Shown here: positions 8,190 through 16,502 of the stretch, in pieces
How the letters are laid out: each line of letters opens with the position of its first letter
How positions within the stretch are numbered: position 1 is the first letter of the stretch
Source: Bacillus sp. AFS029637
GTDB lineage: Bacteria > Bacillota > Bacilli > Bacillales > Bacillaceae_G
NCBI RefSeq assembly: GCF_002584985.1
Contig: NZ_NUPZ01000023.1
Location: forward strand, 29,462 to 93,461
Direction: 5' to 3'
Length of the DNA: 64,000 bases
Translations under genes and position numbers: made by a program
Notes under the pieces: model-generated
The model's database searches: none
The model's input: the letters and a program-made list of their open reading frames with translations, nothing else
Told to the model about the DNA's origin: nothing

Positions 8190-9218
8190 ATGGAGAGTAG
8201 TGAAGTAGTAAGAGAAAAAGAACATCCTTTTGCGAAAAAAAGATGGATCATGGCAGTTACTTTAGTGCTATTAACGATTCTAGGTCTTTTTTACGGTCTG
8301 TTCGCAGGAAGTTTGTCCTTTTCTTTACGAGATATTCTAGTAGGCATACAAGATGAGGGTTCGGCGGTTCATCGAATTGTATGGGACCTTCGTATACCGA
8401 GAGTGCTCGTTGGATTTATAGTAGGAACATGTTTAGCCGCATCTGGTGCATTACTGCAAGGGGTTATGAGAAACCCTCTTGCAGACCCTGGTATTATCGG
8501 AGTTTCATCTGGAGCAGGTCTTGTAGCAATTGTAATTATGATTCTATTTCCTCAGCATATGGCCTTTTTACCGCTAGGAGCATTTTTAGGAGCTTTCATC
8601 ACAGCGATGGTCATTTATGCTCTATCATGGCAAAAAGGGGCACCGCCTTCAAGAATCGTCTTAGTAGGTGTGTCAATCAATGCATTAATTGGTGCAGCAA
8701 CATCAGCATTAATGTTACTACATAGTGATAAAGTACAATCCGTATTACCGTGGTTAGCTGGTGGCATTGGTGGTGTAAGCTGGGTACATTTAAACATGAT
8801 TATTTATTATGCAATATTCGCTATTATATTAGCCTTCTTTGGTATTAAGCATATTCGAGTATTAATGCTTGGAGATGAGATGGCGAAATTATTAGGTTAT
8901 AACGTGGAAAGAAGCCGGTTTTATTTAATAGTAGTAAGTACATTATTAGCTGGAATTGCGGTTAGTGTTTCAGGCCTTATTGGATTTGTTGGTCTTGTTG
9001 TACCGCATATGCTACGTTTATTAGTCGGAAATGATTATAGATATTTGCTACCATTATCATGCCTTGGTGGCGGGATATTACTCGTTTTCGCGGATGCGAT
9101 AGCTCGAAGTTGGTTCGATCCAATCGAATTGCCTGTTGGTATTTTATTATCCTTCTTAGGTGGTCCGTTCTTCTTATATTTAATTCATAGAGGAGGAAGA
9201 CAAAGTGATTTCCGTTGA
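8190..9218 (+). CDS. FecCD-family iron-siderophore permease
   Basis: Membrane channel of the siderophore importer, 342 residues from ATG 8190, with about nine to ten hydrophobic segments. Family hallmarks include RIPRVLVGFIVGTCLAASGALLQGVMRNPLADPGIIG and, near the end, GFVGLVVPHMLR, the loop that docks the ATPase. An ATG at 8181 overlaps the upstream stop, but AAGGA at 8175-8179 is well spaced only for 8190. One permease gene is present, so it would work as a homodimer. The ATPase gene overlaps its end by 14 bases. Confidence 0.92.
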   Translation: MESSEVVREKEHPFAKKRWIMAVTLVLLTILGLFYGLFAGSLSFSLRDILVGIQDEGSAVHRIVWDLRIPRVLVGFIVGTCLAASGALLQGVMRNPLADPGIIGVSSGAGLVAIVIMILFPQHMAFLPLGAFLGAFITAMVIYALSWQKGAPPSRIVLVGVSINALIGAATSALMLLHSDKVQSVLPWLAGGIGGVSWVHLNMIIYYAIFAIILAFFGIKHIRVLMLGDEMAKLLGYNVERSRFYLIVVSTLLAGIAVSVSGLIGFVGLVVPHMLRLLVGNDYRYLLPLSCLGGGILLVFADAIARSWFDPIELPVGILLSFLGGPFFLYLIHRGGRQSDFR

Positions 9219-10023
9219 AAAAGTGTTTTACGCACATTCCGAAAGATTTCAAATGCAAAATATGAATGTACATATTAAAGCTGGAGAAGTCGTTAGTTTA
9301 ATTGGACCGAATGGATCTGGGAAATCTACTTTGCTTCGTTTAATGGCAAGACTCCTTAAACAAAGCGAAGGAGAGATCATTTTAGATGGAAAAAATATTC
9401 ATACGATGAAGAGTGCTGATGTAGCGAAGCAATTAGCAATGTTACCACAAATGCATGATCACCAATTAGATTTAACAGTGAAAGAATTAATTGAATTTGG
9501 AAGAGGTCCCCACAAATCATGGAGCGGTCGTTTAAATAAAGAAGATGAAGAAATTGTTGATTGGGCATTGTCTGTTACAAATCTTGCAGGGGATGAATAT
9601 CGTCTTTTACAGTCTTTGTCAGGAGGAGAAAGACAACGGGCTTGGATTGCAATGACGCTAGCACAACGTACAAATGTCTTATTGCTAGATGAACCATCAA
9701 CCTTTTTGGATATCGTTCACCAGTTAGAAGTAATGGAACTTGTAAAACGATTGAACGAAGAGTTTGGTATGACAATTATAATGGTTTTACATGACATTAA
9801 CCAAGCAGCTCAATATAGCGATCGTTTACTCGTATTAAAGCGAGGGCAGATTCAGTATGATGGTGTACCAGAAGAAGTTTTATGTCATCAAATGTTTCAA
9901 CACGTATTTGGCATAGAAGTTGATATTTTTCAGGGAAGCGACAAGCCATTTTTTACACCGAAACGAATTTCTAAAAAAGGAGCAGAGCGATGCGAACAGA
10001 AGAGCGTATTACCAATGAATTAG
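9205..10023 (+). CDS. Iron-siderophore ABC transporter ATPase
   Basis: Powers siderophore uptake by ATP hydrolysis on the cytoplasmic side. The 272-residue protein shows Walker A (GPNGSGKST, near residue 34), the signature LSGGERQR, Walker B VLLLDEPS and the switch histidine in MVLHDINQA. The start is GTG at 9205, with GAGGAGGAAG inside the permease end. The last 34 bases overlap the ankyrin-repeat gene, so that protein is translationally coupled to the transporter. Confidence 0.93.
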   Translation: MISVEKVFYAHSERFQMQNMNVHIKAGEVVSLIGPNGSGKSTLLRLMARLLKQSEGEIILDGKNIHTMKSADVAKQLAMLPQMHDHQLDLTVKELIEFGRGPHKSWSGRLNKEDEEIVDWALSVTNLAGDEYRLLQSLSGGERQRAWIAMTLAQRTNVLLLDEPSTFLDIVHQLEVMELVKRLNEEFGMTIIMVLHDINQAAQYSDRLLVLKRGQIQYDGVPEEVLCHQMFQHVFGIEVDIFQGSDKPFFTPKRISKKGAERCEQKSVLPMN

Positions 10024-10388
10024 TAAGAGAATTTGTTATGGCAGCTCACGGAGATCTAGAAAAAGTACAAGAACTGTTGGATGAATCCCCAAACTTACTT
10101 CATGCCTCTTACAATTGGGATGGATCAGATTGGGAAAGTGCATTAGGGGCATCGGCACATGTAGGTCGTAAAGATATTGCTCTTTATCTACTTGAAAAGG
10201 GTGCTCGAATGGATATTTTTGCAGCAGCTATGCTTGGAGAGTTAGAAGTTGTACAAGCGATTTTAGTAGCACAACCAGAAGCATTGCATGCATCTGGCCC
10301 TCACGGCATTTCTCTCCTTCAGCATGCAAGAATGGGTGGAGAAGAATCTAAGCGTGTATATGATTACTTAGCGGCGCTTTCTCAATGA
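9990..10388 (+). CDS. Ankyrin-repeat protein co-encoded with the siderophore transporter
   Basis: A 132-residue soluble protein with ankyrin-type repeats: VMAAHGDLEKVQELLDE near residue 16, ASAHVGRKDIALYLLEKGA near 49 and AAAMLGELEVVQAILV near 76. Ankyrin repeats bind other proteins; no enzyme motif is present. The ATG at 9990 lies inside the ATPase frame, and AAGGAG precedes it by about seven bases. Its role in iron uptake is unknown; translational coupling suggests it may regulate or chaperone the transporter, which is inference only. Confidence 0.82.
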   Translation: MRTEERITNELVREFVMAAHGDLEKVQELLDESPNLLHASYNWDGSDWESALGASAHVGRKDIALYLLEKGARMDIFAAAMLGELEVVQAILVAQPEALHASGPHGISLLQHARMGGEESKRVYDYLAALSQ

Positions 10389-10692
10389 ACGAAGGAAGTT
10401 CTTATGTGCGGTAAACTTTTCACTTTCATATAATTGGAAAGTTTACCGCCCGTTAGAACGGGATAAGTATCTAGTATATTTGAAAATCCTACACCCCCTC
10501 AATTGTAGTTTTCTTTATGCTAGTTATGATATGGATGCAGTAGACAATATTTGTCTACTGCTTTTTTATTTCTGTTAAGAGTGAATATTCTGTATTTTTA
10601 TGCTGGTTCATTTATAATAGAGAGTAACATTTATTATACATACAAAATATGATCGTGTAATAAAGAACAAAATGGTGGGAAGGAGTTTAAAA
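10389..10692. other. Intergenic stretch with two hairpins, a terminator and a promoter
   Basis: No gene seen. It holds a hairpin with arms CGGTAAACTTTTC (10409-10421) and GAAAGTTTACCG (10437-10448), a second short one CCCGTT-ag-AACGGG (10449-10462), the terminator at 10537-10567, and TATAAT at 10613-10618 that probably serves the following acetyltransferase. Confidence 0.6.
10537..10567 (+). terminator. Terminator downstream of the siderophore operon
   Basis: GCAGTAGACAA (10537-10547) pairs with TTGTCTACTGC (10551-10561), followed by a T run. It is about 150 bases after the ankyrin gene. Confidence 0.85.
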
Positions 10693-11199
10693 ATGTTCCA
10701 TACAGATCGCTTGCAATTTCGTAAATATACAATGGATGATTTACAGTTCTATGCTTCACTATGGGGGAATGAAAAGGTAATGCGCTATATTGGAAATGGA
10801 ACGTTAAAAACGTATATGCAATGTAAAAAAAGTTTGGAGGAGTGGGTGATTCCTAGTTATAAAAGTGGTCTCGGTTTATTCGTACTGATTGAAAAGGAAA
10901 CAGGAATACGAATTGGTCATGCAGGGTTAGTAAAGCAGAATATAGATGGAAAAGAGGAAATTGAAATTGGGTATTGGTTACTTCCTCAGTATTGGGGAAA
11001 AGGATATGCGAAAGAAGCAGCGGCAGCATTTCGAGACTACGGTTTCCAAGCATTACGAATAAATAGATTAATTTCTCTTATTAACCCGAACCATCCCGCT
11101 TCAATATTTGTTGCTAGAAAAACAGGGCTCAGTTATGAAAAAACAACTTCATTTCATGGGATGGATGTTCTCGTCTATTCCATTAAGCGGGTTGGATGA
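10693..11199 (+). CDS. GNAT acetyltransferase, RimJ-like
   Basis: A 168-residue acetyltransferase of the RimJ/RimL type. The opening MFHTDRLQFRKYTMDDLQFY and the central IEIGYWLLPQYWGKGYAKEAAAAF (beta4 plus the acetyl-CoA pyrophosphate loop, here Q-Y-W-G-K-G-Y-A) are typical, as is INPNHPASIFVARKTGLSYE near the end. The ATG at 10693 follows AAGGAG; an earlier ATG at 10672 overlaps that site and is unlikely. The substrate, a small molecule or an N-terminus, cannot be told from sequence. Confidence 0.88.
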   Translation: MFHTDRLQFRKYTMDDLQFYASLWGNEKVMRYIGNGTLKTYMQCKKSLEEWVIPSYKSGLGLFVLIEKETGIRIGHAGLVKQNIDGKEEIEIGYWLLPQYWGKGYAKEAAAAFRDYGFQALRINRLISLINPNHPASIFVARKTGLSYEKTTSFHGMDVLVYSIKRVG

Positions 11200-11268
11200 A
11201 AAAAATATTTTTTAAAAGGTAAATTGCATCTTTTCAAGAATGGTATATAAAAATAAAGGGGGGATTAC

Positions 11269-11727
11269 ATGTACATTTATCATAATGGACTGATTATTCG
11301 TGAGGGAACGAGTGGTGTACCAGCATATGCAATTAAAGCTTTGTTTGAAGATGCTGGTTGGAGCAATCATAATATCCCTTCTTGGCAAATTGAGAAATTC
11401 ACGATAGCATTTGAAAATTCAACATGGGCTTTTACAATTTGGGATGAAGAAGAGATGATTGCTATGGTTAGAGTCATTTCTGATCAAATTATGGTCGCGA
11501 ATATAGTAGATTTAGTTGTGAAGTGTGAGTATAGAGGAAAAGGATTAGGTAAGAAACTTGTAGCCCTTTGCTTGCAAAAACTTCCTCACGGTGATTGGTT
11601 TGCACATACATCTGCGAACAATTTTGATTTTTATAGAAGCTGTGGTTTTGAAGTGAGAGAGTTATCAAGAAATGGAACATGTGCGTACTATGGATATCAA
11701 GTTGCAAAAACAGATCGGCATCGATAA
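11269..11727 (+). CDS. GNAT acetyltransferase
   Basis: A 152-residue GNAT protein, different in type from its neighbour. Residues about 75-105 give the core: VANIVDLVVKCEYRGKGLGKKLVALCL, with the R-G-K-G-L-G-K acetyl-CoA loop, followed by FYRSCGFEV. AGGGGGGAT-like sequence precedes the ATG. The open N-terminus is related to the small-molecule GNATs such as YesJ-like proteins, but the substrate is unknown. It appears to be a single gene. Confidence 0.87.
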   Translation: MYIYHNGLIIREGTSGVPAYAIKALFEDAGWSNHNIPSWQIEKFTIAFENSTWAFTIWDEEEMIAMVRVISDQIMVANIVDLVVKCEYRGKGLGKKLVALCLQKLPHGDWFAHTSANNFDFYRSCGFEVRELSRNGTCAYYGYQVAKTDRHR

Positions 11728-11851
11728 ATGAGTGGAATGTAAAGAAAAATAATAGTTAAGTAATTCTAATTTTTTTCATAATAGAAAATGAATTAAGGCT
11801 TATTTTATGATAATATGAAAGAAAATTCAGTTTATTATTAGGGGGATGAAA

Positions 11852-12229
11852 ATGAGTATAAAAGTCGGGGATGTATTTAAATATGAAAGAAGATTTACCG
11901 AGGAAGAAGTTTTCGAATTTGCAAATATTACAGGTGATAAAGGTAGACATCATATGGAATATGATGAAAATGGGCGATTAATGGTACATGGTTTATTGAC
12001 TGCTAGCATTGGGACGAAAGTAGGCGAAGAGTTACATTACATAGCAAGAGAATTAGTAAGTGAGTTTATTAGGCCAGTTTTTACAGGAGATACAATCACT
12101 TGTGAATTAACTTTAACAAATATTGAACAAATGGAAGGATATAAAAAAGTTTCAATTGAGTCAGTTTATCGAAATCAACATGAAAAGACTGTGCTAGTTG
12201 GGACAAGTTACGGAATTATAAGGGGATAA
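11852..12229 (+). CDS. MaoC-like hot-dog dehydratase family protein
   Basis: A 125-residue single hot-dog domain. VFEFANITGDKGRHHM near residue 20 corresponds to the hydratase active-site segment (Asp and His in GDxxxxH), and FIRPVFTGDTITCELTL is the conserved FxxPVxxGDT motif of MaoC/FabZ-like hydratases. RBS AGGGGGATGAAA precedes ATG 11852; an ATG six bases upstream falls inside it. The segment has Lys-Gly-Arg-His where most hydratases have Asn-Pro, so activity on acyl-CoA is uncertain. Confidence 0.78.
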   Translation: MSIKVGDVFKYERRFTEEEVFEFANITGDKGRHHMEYDENGRLMVHGLLTASIGTKVGEELHYIARELVSEFIRPVFTGDTITCELTLTNIEQMEGYKKVSIESVYRNQHEKTVLVGTSYGIIRG

Positions 12230-12260
12230 AAAGAAGCCTGTAAATCAGGCTTCTTTCTTT
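12229..12260 (+). terminator. Terminator between the MaoC-like gene and the XRE regulator
   Basis: AAGAAGCCTG (12231-12240) pairs with CAGGCTTCTT (12246-12255), followed by TCTTT. It may also serve the convergent regulator gene. Confidence 0.85.
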
Positions 12261-12262
12261 AT

Positions 12263-12808
12263 TTAGTAAACACGTTTTCGATTTTCCGCATGACTAGAGA
12301 TCAGTAATAATGCAGATTCTTCCCCTATATTACGGACAATATGAGGAACGCACGCATTCCAGGAGAAAGAATCACCTTCTTCTACAATTGCAATGTCTTC
12401 CCCATGTTGAACTTCTAGTTTGCCGCGTAATACAAGATGGCACTCTTCCCCTTCATGAGCATTTGGTGAGTTTTCTTTCGGAAATCCAGCAGGAATCTCT
12501 ACGAGATTTAGGCGAAGGCCACCTTGCTCTGCAACATGCTCAATTCTTTGTTCGTCTTTTCCGTATACACTGTATTTACGCTCTACCTTTTTGACAACTT
12601 TCAAACGATCTTTTTGCTCTAATAATAAATAGGGAAGGGGAATGTTCAAAAAATTAGAGATCATTTCTAAAGTTGAGATAGATGGTGATGTTTTATTATT
12701 TTCAACCTGACTCATAAATCCTTTAGAAAGACCCGTTCCCTCACAAATTTGTGCGATTGTTATGCCTCTACGTTGACGAATTTCACGTATTGCAGAACCA
12801 ATATTCAT
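12263..12808 (-). CDS. XRE-family regulator with C-terminal cupin domain
   Basis: A 181-residue DNA-binding protein. Residues about 3-60 form a helix-turn-helix (IREIRQRRGITIAQICEGTG, then LSKGFMSQVENNKTSPSIST), and residues about 105-175 form a cupin barrel (GEECHLVLRGKLEVQHG, EGDSFSWNACVPHIVRN), a sensor domain that usually binds a small ligand or metal. ATG 12808 is chosen for AAGGAGC upstream; a longer frame to 12976 has an unlikely hydrophobic leader overlapping the next gene. It is divergent from the DoxX-dioxygenase pair and probably controls it. Confidence 0.88.
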   Translation of the reverse strand: MNIGSAIREIRQRRGITIAQICEGTGLSKGFMSQVENNKTSPSISTLEMISNFLNIPLPYLLLEQKDRLKVVKKVERKYSVYGKDEQRIEHVAEQGGLRLNLVEIPAGFPKENSPNAHEGEECHLVLRGKLEVQHGEDIAIVEEGDSFSWNACVPHIVRNIGEESALLLISSHAENRKRVY

Positions 12809-12883
12809 AAAATCAAGCTCCTTTTTGTAAACAACTATTTGTATCATAGCAAAAAAAATATATTTTTTCTCATGAAAAATGAA

Positions 12884-12912
12884 TTGACGAATAAAAAAAA
12901 TTAGTGTATGTT
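12884..12912 (+). promoter_or_regulatory. Promoter of the DoxX-dioxygenase pair
   Basis: TTGACG at 12884-12889 and TATGTT at 12907-12912 with a 17-base spacer. A small inverted repeat AGTTT / AAACT at about 12928-12946 lies just downstream and could be the operator. Confidence 0.55.
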
Positions 12913-12964
12913 TTGTAATGTGAATAAAAGTTTCGTATAAGAAAACTATAAAGGAGAGAAAGAA

Positions 12965-13369
12965 ATGAATCAACATATCGGTAATTTAATTATTCGTATC
13001 GTGTTAGGAGTAACATTCTTTATGCACGGTTTAACAAAATTCCAATCGGGAATTGACAATATTGCAGGGTGGTTTACAAGCATTGGTTTACCAGGAGGAC
13101 TTGCATACGGTGTAGCAACTGTTGAATTAGTTGGAGGTCTATTGTTAATTTTAGGTTTAGGTGTAAGATATATTGGATTATTATTTGCACTTGTTATGGT
13201 TGGAGCGATTGTAAAAGTAAAATGGTCAGCTGGCTTGTTAGGAGACGGAAAAAATCCTGGATTTGAGTTAGAACTTGCATTATTAGCAATGGGTGCATAC
13301 TTATTTGTTGCGAAAGCTGATGGTTTTGTAGATAATTTCTTAAAAGAGAAAATGTCAAAGAAGAACTAA
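12965..13369 (+). CDS. catD: DoxX-family membrane protein (CatD-like)
   Basis: A 134-residue protein with four hydrophobic segments and the DoxX pattern: IRIVLGVTFFMHGLTKFQSGI at the start and GLPGGLAYGVATVELVGGLLLILG in the middle. DoxX proteins are quinone- or redox-linked membrane proteins of incompletely known function. It is followed 21 bases later by an extradiol dioxygenase gene, the same order as catDE in B. subtilis, which detoxifies catechol and quinones. AAAGGAGAG precedes the ATG. The symbol is by context and similarity. Confidence 0.78.
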   Translation: MNQHIGNLIIRIVLGVTFFMHGLTKFQSGIDNIAGWFTSIGLPGGLAYGVATVELVGGLLLILGLGVRYIGLLFALVMVGAIVKVKWSAGLLGDGKNPGFELELALLAMGAYLFVAKADGFVDNFLKEKMSKKN

Positions 13370-13390
13370 TTTAAATGGGGGTATAACAAG

Positions 13391-14248
13391 ATGAGCTTTC
13401 AACTTCATCCCGAAACAACACTTGGTGTTGTTCATTTATACGTATCAAATATAAAGAAATCACTAGGCTTTTATACGGAAGTACTAAGCATGAAAGTGCT
13501 AAAAGAAGAGGAAACAGTCGTTACATTTGGAAATGAAAATGATGAACCACTCCTTATCATTGAAGAGAAGAAAGAAGCTTTTCCGAAACAAAGAGGAAGA
13601 ACAGGGTTATATCATTACGCAATTTTATTACCAAGTAGACAAGACTTAGCAAACATTCTTCGCCACCTTGTAGAGATGGTATATCCACTGCACGGTGGAG
13701 CCGATCATTATTTTAGTGAAGCTCTTTATTTAGCTGATCCAGATGGAAATGGGATTGAAATTTATCATGATCGCCAAAAAGAAGTTTGGCGTGATGAGAA
13801 TGGAGAGCTACCATTTGTTAGTAACCCGTTATCTGGTGAAGAATTATTACAGCAAGGAAGTGTATGGAATGGGTTCCCGGCTGGTACTGTGATGGGGCAT
13901 ATTCATTTACATGTGGCTGACTTAGAAGAAGCGAAACGTTTCTATGTTGATGGTCTTGGTTTTGATGTAACAATCCCAGCTCGTAATGGAGCGCTGTTCG
14001 TATCCGCAGGTGGCTATCATCATCATATCGGTTTAAATACATGGCAAGGTGAAGGGATACCAGCGCAAATGACAAATTCCGTTGGCTTGAAATATTTCAC
14101 AATTGTACTAGCGGATGAAAAACAAAAAGAGCAAGTATGTGAAAGCTTAAAAAATATTGGCGAAATTGCTACGTACAAAGATGGAATATTACGGGCAAAG
14201 GATCCATTTGGACATTGTATATATTTCAAAATAAAAGGAGAAGCCTAA
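13391..14248 (+). CDS. catE: Extradiol ring-cleavage dioxygenase (catechol 2,3-dioxygenase, CatE-like)
   Basis: A 285-residue protein made of two VOC (glyoxalase/extradiol) modules, about 8-130 and 165-283. Likely metal ligands and neighbours are visible as GVVHLYVS (His15) in module 1 and GHIHLHVADLEEAKRFY in module 2, with GIEIYHD ending module 1. Length and layout match B. subtilis CatE, which opens the catechol ring next to its hydroxyl groups using Fe(II). The neighbouring catD-like gene supports this. The metal and substrate are not proven. Confidence 0.82.
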   Translation: MSFQLHPETTLGVVHLYVSNIKKSLGFYTEVLSMKVLKEEETVVTFGNENDEPLLIIEEKKEAFPKQRGRTGLYHYAILLPSRQDLANILRHLVEMVYPLHGGADHYFSEALYLADPDGNGIEIYHDRQKEVWRDENGELPFVSNPLSGEELLQQGSVWNGFPAGTVMGHIHLHVADLEEAKRFYVDGLGFDVTIPARNGALFVSAGGYHHHIGLNTWQGEGIPAQMTNSVGLKYFTIVLADEKQKEQVCESLKNIGEIATYKDGILRAKDPFGHCIYFKIKGEA

Positions 14249-14266
14249 AAAAGGCTTCTCTTTTTT
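14237..14266. terminator. Bidirectional terminator between catE and phhB
   Basis: GAGAAGCC (14238-14245) pairs with GGCTTCTC (14253-14260), followed by six T on the plus strand and an A-rich flank giving T on the other strand. It serves the two convergent units. Confidence 0.85.
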
Positions 14267-14579
14267 ACTTTCTTATAATCGCTTTTTCGTTTTGTAAAAA
14301 TAGTTCATCAAATTGCTTTGCAAGCTCAAAATCTAGTTTCGTTAAACCTTTCGCATTCCAAGATGACAAAGTAATAATAACGGCTTTATACTGGATAAGG
14401 ATAAATGGGTGATGATTATGTTCTTCTGATAGTTTGGCGGCTTCAGAGACAAATTCGACTCCTTTTAAGTAGTCGGAAAACATATATTTTCGTTCAATCC
14501 ATTTTTCATCTTTTACCATCCATTTATCTGCCTTCAATAATTCTTCTTGAACTTGTTCTTCAGTTAATCGTAGCATCAT
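14265..14579 (-). CDS. phhB: Pterin-4a-carbinolamine dehydratase
   Basis: Recycles the oxidised pterin cofactor released by the aromatic amino acid hydroxylase encoded just upstream. The 104-residue length and the motif [23 protein letters not shown] with the catalytic histidine cluster identify the family. It overlaps the end of the hydroxylase gene by about 20 bases (start 14579 or 14576), so the two are translated together. The catalytic pair and operon make the call firm. Confidence 0.93.
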   Translation of the reverse strand: MMLRLTEEQVQEELLKADKWMVKDEKWIERKYMFSDYLKGVEFVSEAAKLSEEHNHHPFILIQYKAVIITLSSWNAKGLTKLDFELAKQFDELFLQNEKAIIRK

Positions 14580-16314
14580 TTTTCACATCCTTTATTTTCA
14601 GTAATGCAAGACCATTGTTAATCAGACGTGTTACAGCTTCGTCCGTTGTGAAAGTAGACAGTTGTTGTAATAATGCTGTAGATGTTTCGTGACCTTTGTT
14701 ATGTTCTAAAAGCAATTCTAAAATTTCAAGGCGAAGTAGCCATTCTTTCGGATGAAATTTATTTAATACTTCTTGAATAGCTGCTAACTGATCGATATGG
14801 GCGTCGTGTAACATACCTTCATTACGAATATCGCGAACTGTTTGATACATACGATCTAGTTCAGTTAATGTAAGAGGTGTTGGAGTTTCTTCTATTTCTT
14901 CATCCGCTGGGAAAAACGATGCTGCATCTGCTGCACCTGGGAATACGGAAGTGATTGTTGAACCAACCGCCATATCAAATGCTCCCCATGAATCGTCAAA
15001 TAATAAGCGGTCTTTATAAGTAACTGTACAATCGATAAAGGAGATAAGAGCGATCTTTTTATCGCTTTTTTCGATAGCTGTTACCGTTCCTTTTACATGG
15101 ATACCACTTGCAAAAGTAAATGCTGCTTTATTTCCAATTTTAATTCCTAATGATTGTAATTGTTCATCTGTACAATTTTCTAATGCAATATTTTCAGTAA
15201 GTAATCCAATTGGTGTTCCAAAGCCATCATTGTGTACAGAGGTAGAATGATCCGCTAGTTGTTTATTATGAATTGCTAATGCAGTTGGCGAATTTGTTCG
15301 CATGTAAATAAGTTCACCTGCGTCGTTTTCAATTGTCTCGTTGAATGTGCCTGTAATTTGTAATCCGCTATTTAGCTCAGCTGTTGCATGGTTTTCAGAG
15401 CGAATCGCTTTTTCTAATCCTTCTTTACCACCTGTTTTAAAGGCCATCGTTTCCGAGAACTTCTCAAGTGCTTCTGTTAATTCCTCAAATGATTCACATA
15501 CAAATAGTTGTGGTTGCATTTTTGTTACGTCATAAGTTGTCCCTGTACATGCTTCTATAGAAAATGGAACTTTTTCTACAGCGTCCGTTAAGCAATGTTT
15601 GCTCTCGCCTACAGAGGAAAGGAGACCAGCACCATATATTTTTGGATTGTCTATACTTCCGATTAAGCCATATTCTACTGTCCACCAGAAAAGACGTGAA
15701 ATTTGTTCCGCTTCTGACAAACCAGAAACTAAGTTTTGTTTTTCAATTACATTATTTTCAGCAGCTGCAACTTCTTCAGGTGTAGAAGTCGGGCTTTCTT
15801 TTACGATTGTTAATGTACGAACAGCTTCAAACGCCTCGTGTTCTTCTTTTGTAGAGAAAGCTTTCGCTCCAATTTGTCCAAATCGTTTCACATATTGTGC
15901 ATATGTAGGATCAAGTAAAATTGGGGCATGGCCTGCAGCTTCATGAACGATATCTGGAGCAGGTGTATACTCGATATTTTCTACTTTGCGAATATCTGTT
16001 GCAATTGGTAATAATCCGTGTCCTTGAAAATCAAAGAATGCTACGCCAGGGATAAGTCCATCAATCGTTACAGCTCCCCAGCCGCTTGGTGCTAAACATT
16101 CATTCATTTCTTCAACCTTTGGAATTGCATCTATATTAATACCAGATGATTGTAGTCCATTCACATAGGCTGGATGGGCAACGTCTTTTAAGAAACTATG
16201 ATTTTGTTTCATAATGTAACGCCAAACAGCATGATTTACCGGTGTGTATTGATTGTAATGTTGTGTGGATACGAATGGTTTTAAATGTGATGGAATTTCT
16301 GTTTTCTTTGTCAT
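14560..16314 (-). CDS. phhA: Phenylalanine 4-monooxygenase with long C-terminal extension
   Basis: Hydroxylates phenylalanine to tyrosine using tetrahydropterin, O2 and Fe(II). The iron ligands are visible as His124 and His129 (VHEAAGHAP) and Glu214 ([10 protein letters not shown]). Bacterial enzymes of this family often have about 260-300 residues; this one has 584, with about 250-300 extra residues after the catalytic domain (from about 290) that I do not recognise. GGAGGATGTTT lies before the ATG. The downstream pterin dehydratase gene supports the call. Extended forms are, to my knowledge, usual in the B. cereus group. Confidence 0.93.
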   Translation of the reverse strand: MTKKTEIPSHLKPFVSTQHYNQYTPVNHAVWRYIMKQNHSFLKDVAHPAYVNGLQSSGINIDAIPKVEEMNECLAPSGWGAVTIDGLIPGVAFFDFQGHGLLPIATDIRKVENIEYTPAPDIVHEAAGHAPILLDPTYAQYVKRFGQIGAKAFSTKEEHEAFEAVRTLTIVKESPTSTPEEVAAAENNVIEKQNLVSGLSEAEQISRLFWWTVEYGLIGSIDNPKIYGAGLLSSVGESKHCLTDAVEKVPFSIEACTGTTYDVTKMQPQLFVCESFEELTEALEKFSETMAFKTGGKEGLEKAIRSENHATAELNSGLQITGTFNETIENDAGELIYMRTNSPTALAIHNKQLADHSTSVHNDGFGTPIGLLTENIALENCTDEQLQSLGIKIGNKAAFTFASGIHVKGTVTAIEKSDKKIALISFIDCTVTYKDRLLFDDSWGAFDMAVGSTITSVFPGAADAASFFPADEEIEETPTPLTLTELDRMYQTVRDIRNEGMLHDAHIDQLAAIQEVLNKFHPKEWLLRLEILELLLEHNKGHETSTALLQQLSTFTTDEAVTRLINNGLALLKIKDVKNDATIN

Positions 16315-16386
16315 TTAAACATCCTCCTTTTTTTCTATAAAATTGAATATGTGATTTGTATAGTTTGTACCAACTCCTTTTAAAAT

Positions 16387-16400
16387 TGTAAGCGCTTATA
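16387..16400. promoter_or_regulatory. Candidate cre (CcpA) site upstream of phhA
   Basis: TGTAAGCGCTTATA differs by one base from the cre consensus TGWAANCGNTNWCA. It lies about 75 bases before the phhA start, so catabolite control of phenylalanine use is possible. Confidence 0.5.
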
Positions 16401-16446
16401 ATTTTATCATAAAATTCTGAATTATTTAATATTTGTTACATGAGAA

Positions 16447-16481
16447 ATAGAAAAATCCCCTATCGGAACATCCGATAGGGG
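16447..16481 (-). terminator. Terminator of the subtilase gene
   Basis: CCCCTATCGGA (16457-16467) pairs perfectly with TCCGATAGGGG (16471-16481); on the minus strand it is followed by ATTTTTC. Confidence 0.88.
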
Positions 16482-16502
16482 CAGAAGAATGGGGGTACTA
16501 CT

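Noticed and set aside
12809-12976. N-terminal extension of the XRE-cupin regulator
   Set aside because: The extension is AT-rich intergenic sequence overlapping the divergent promoter and the DoxX start; ATG 12808 has a good ribosome binding site.
15599-15946. 115-codon open frame antisense to phhA
   Set aside because: The opposite strand carries the catalytic domain of phenylalanine hydroxylase; no family resemblance in the antisense frame.
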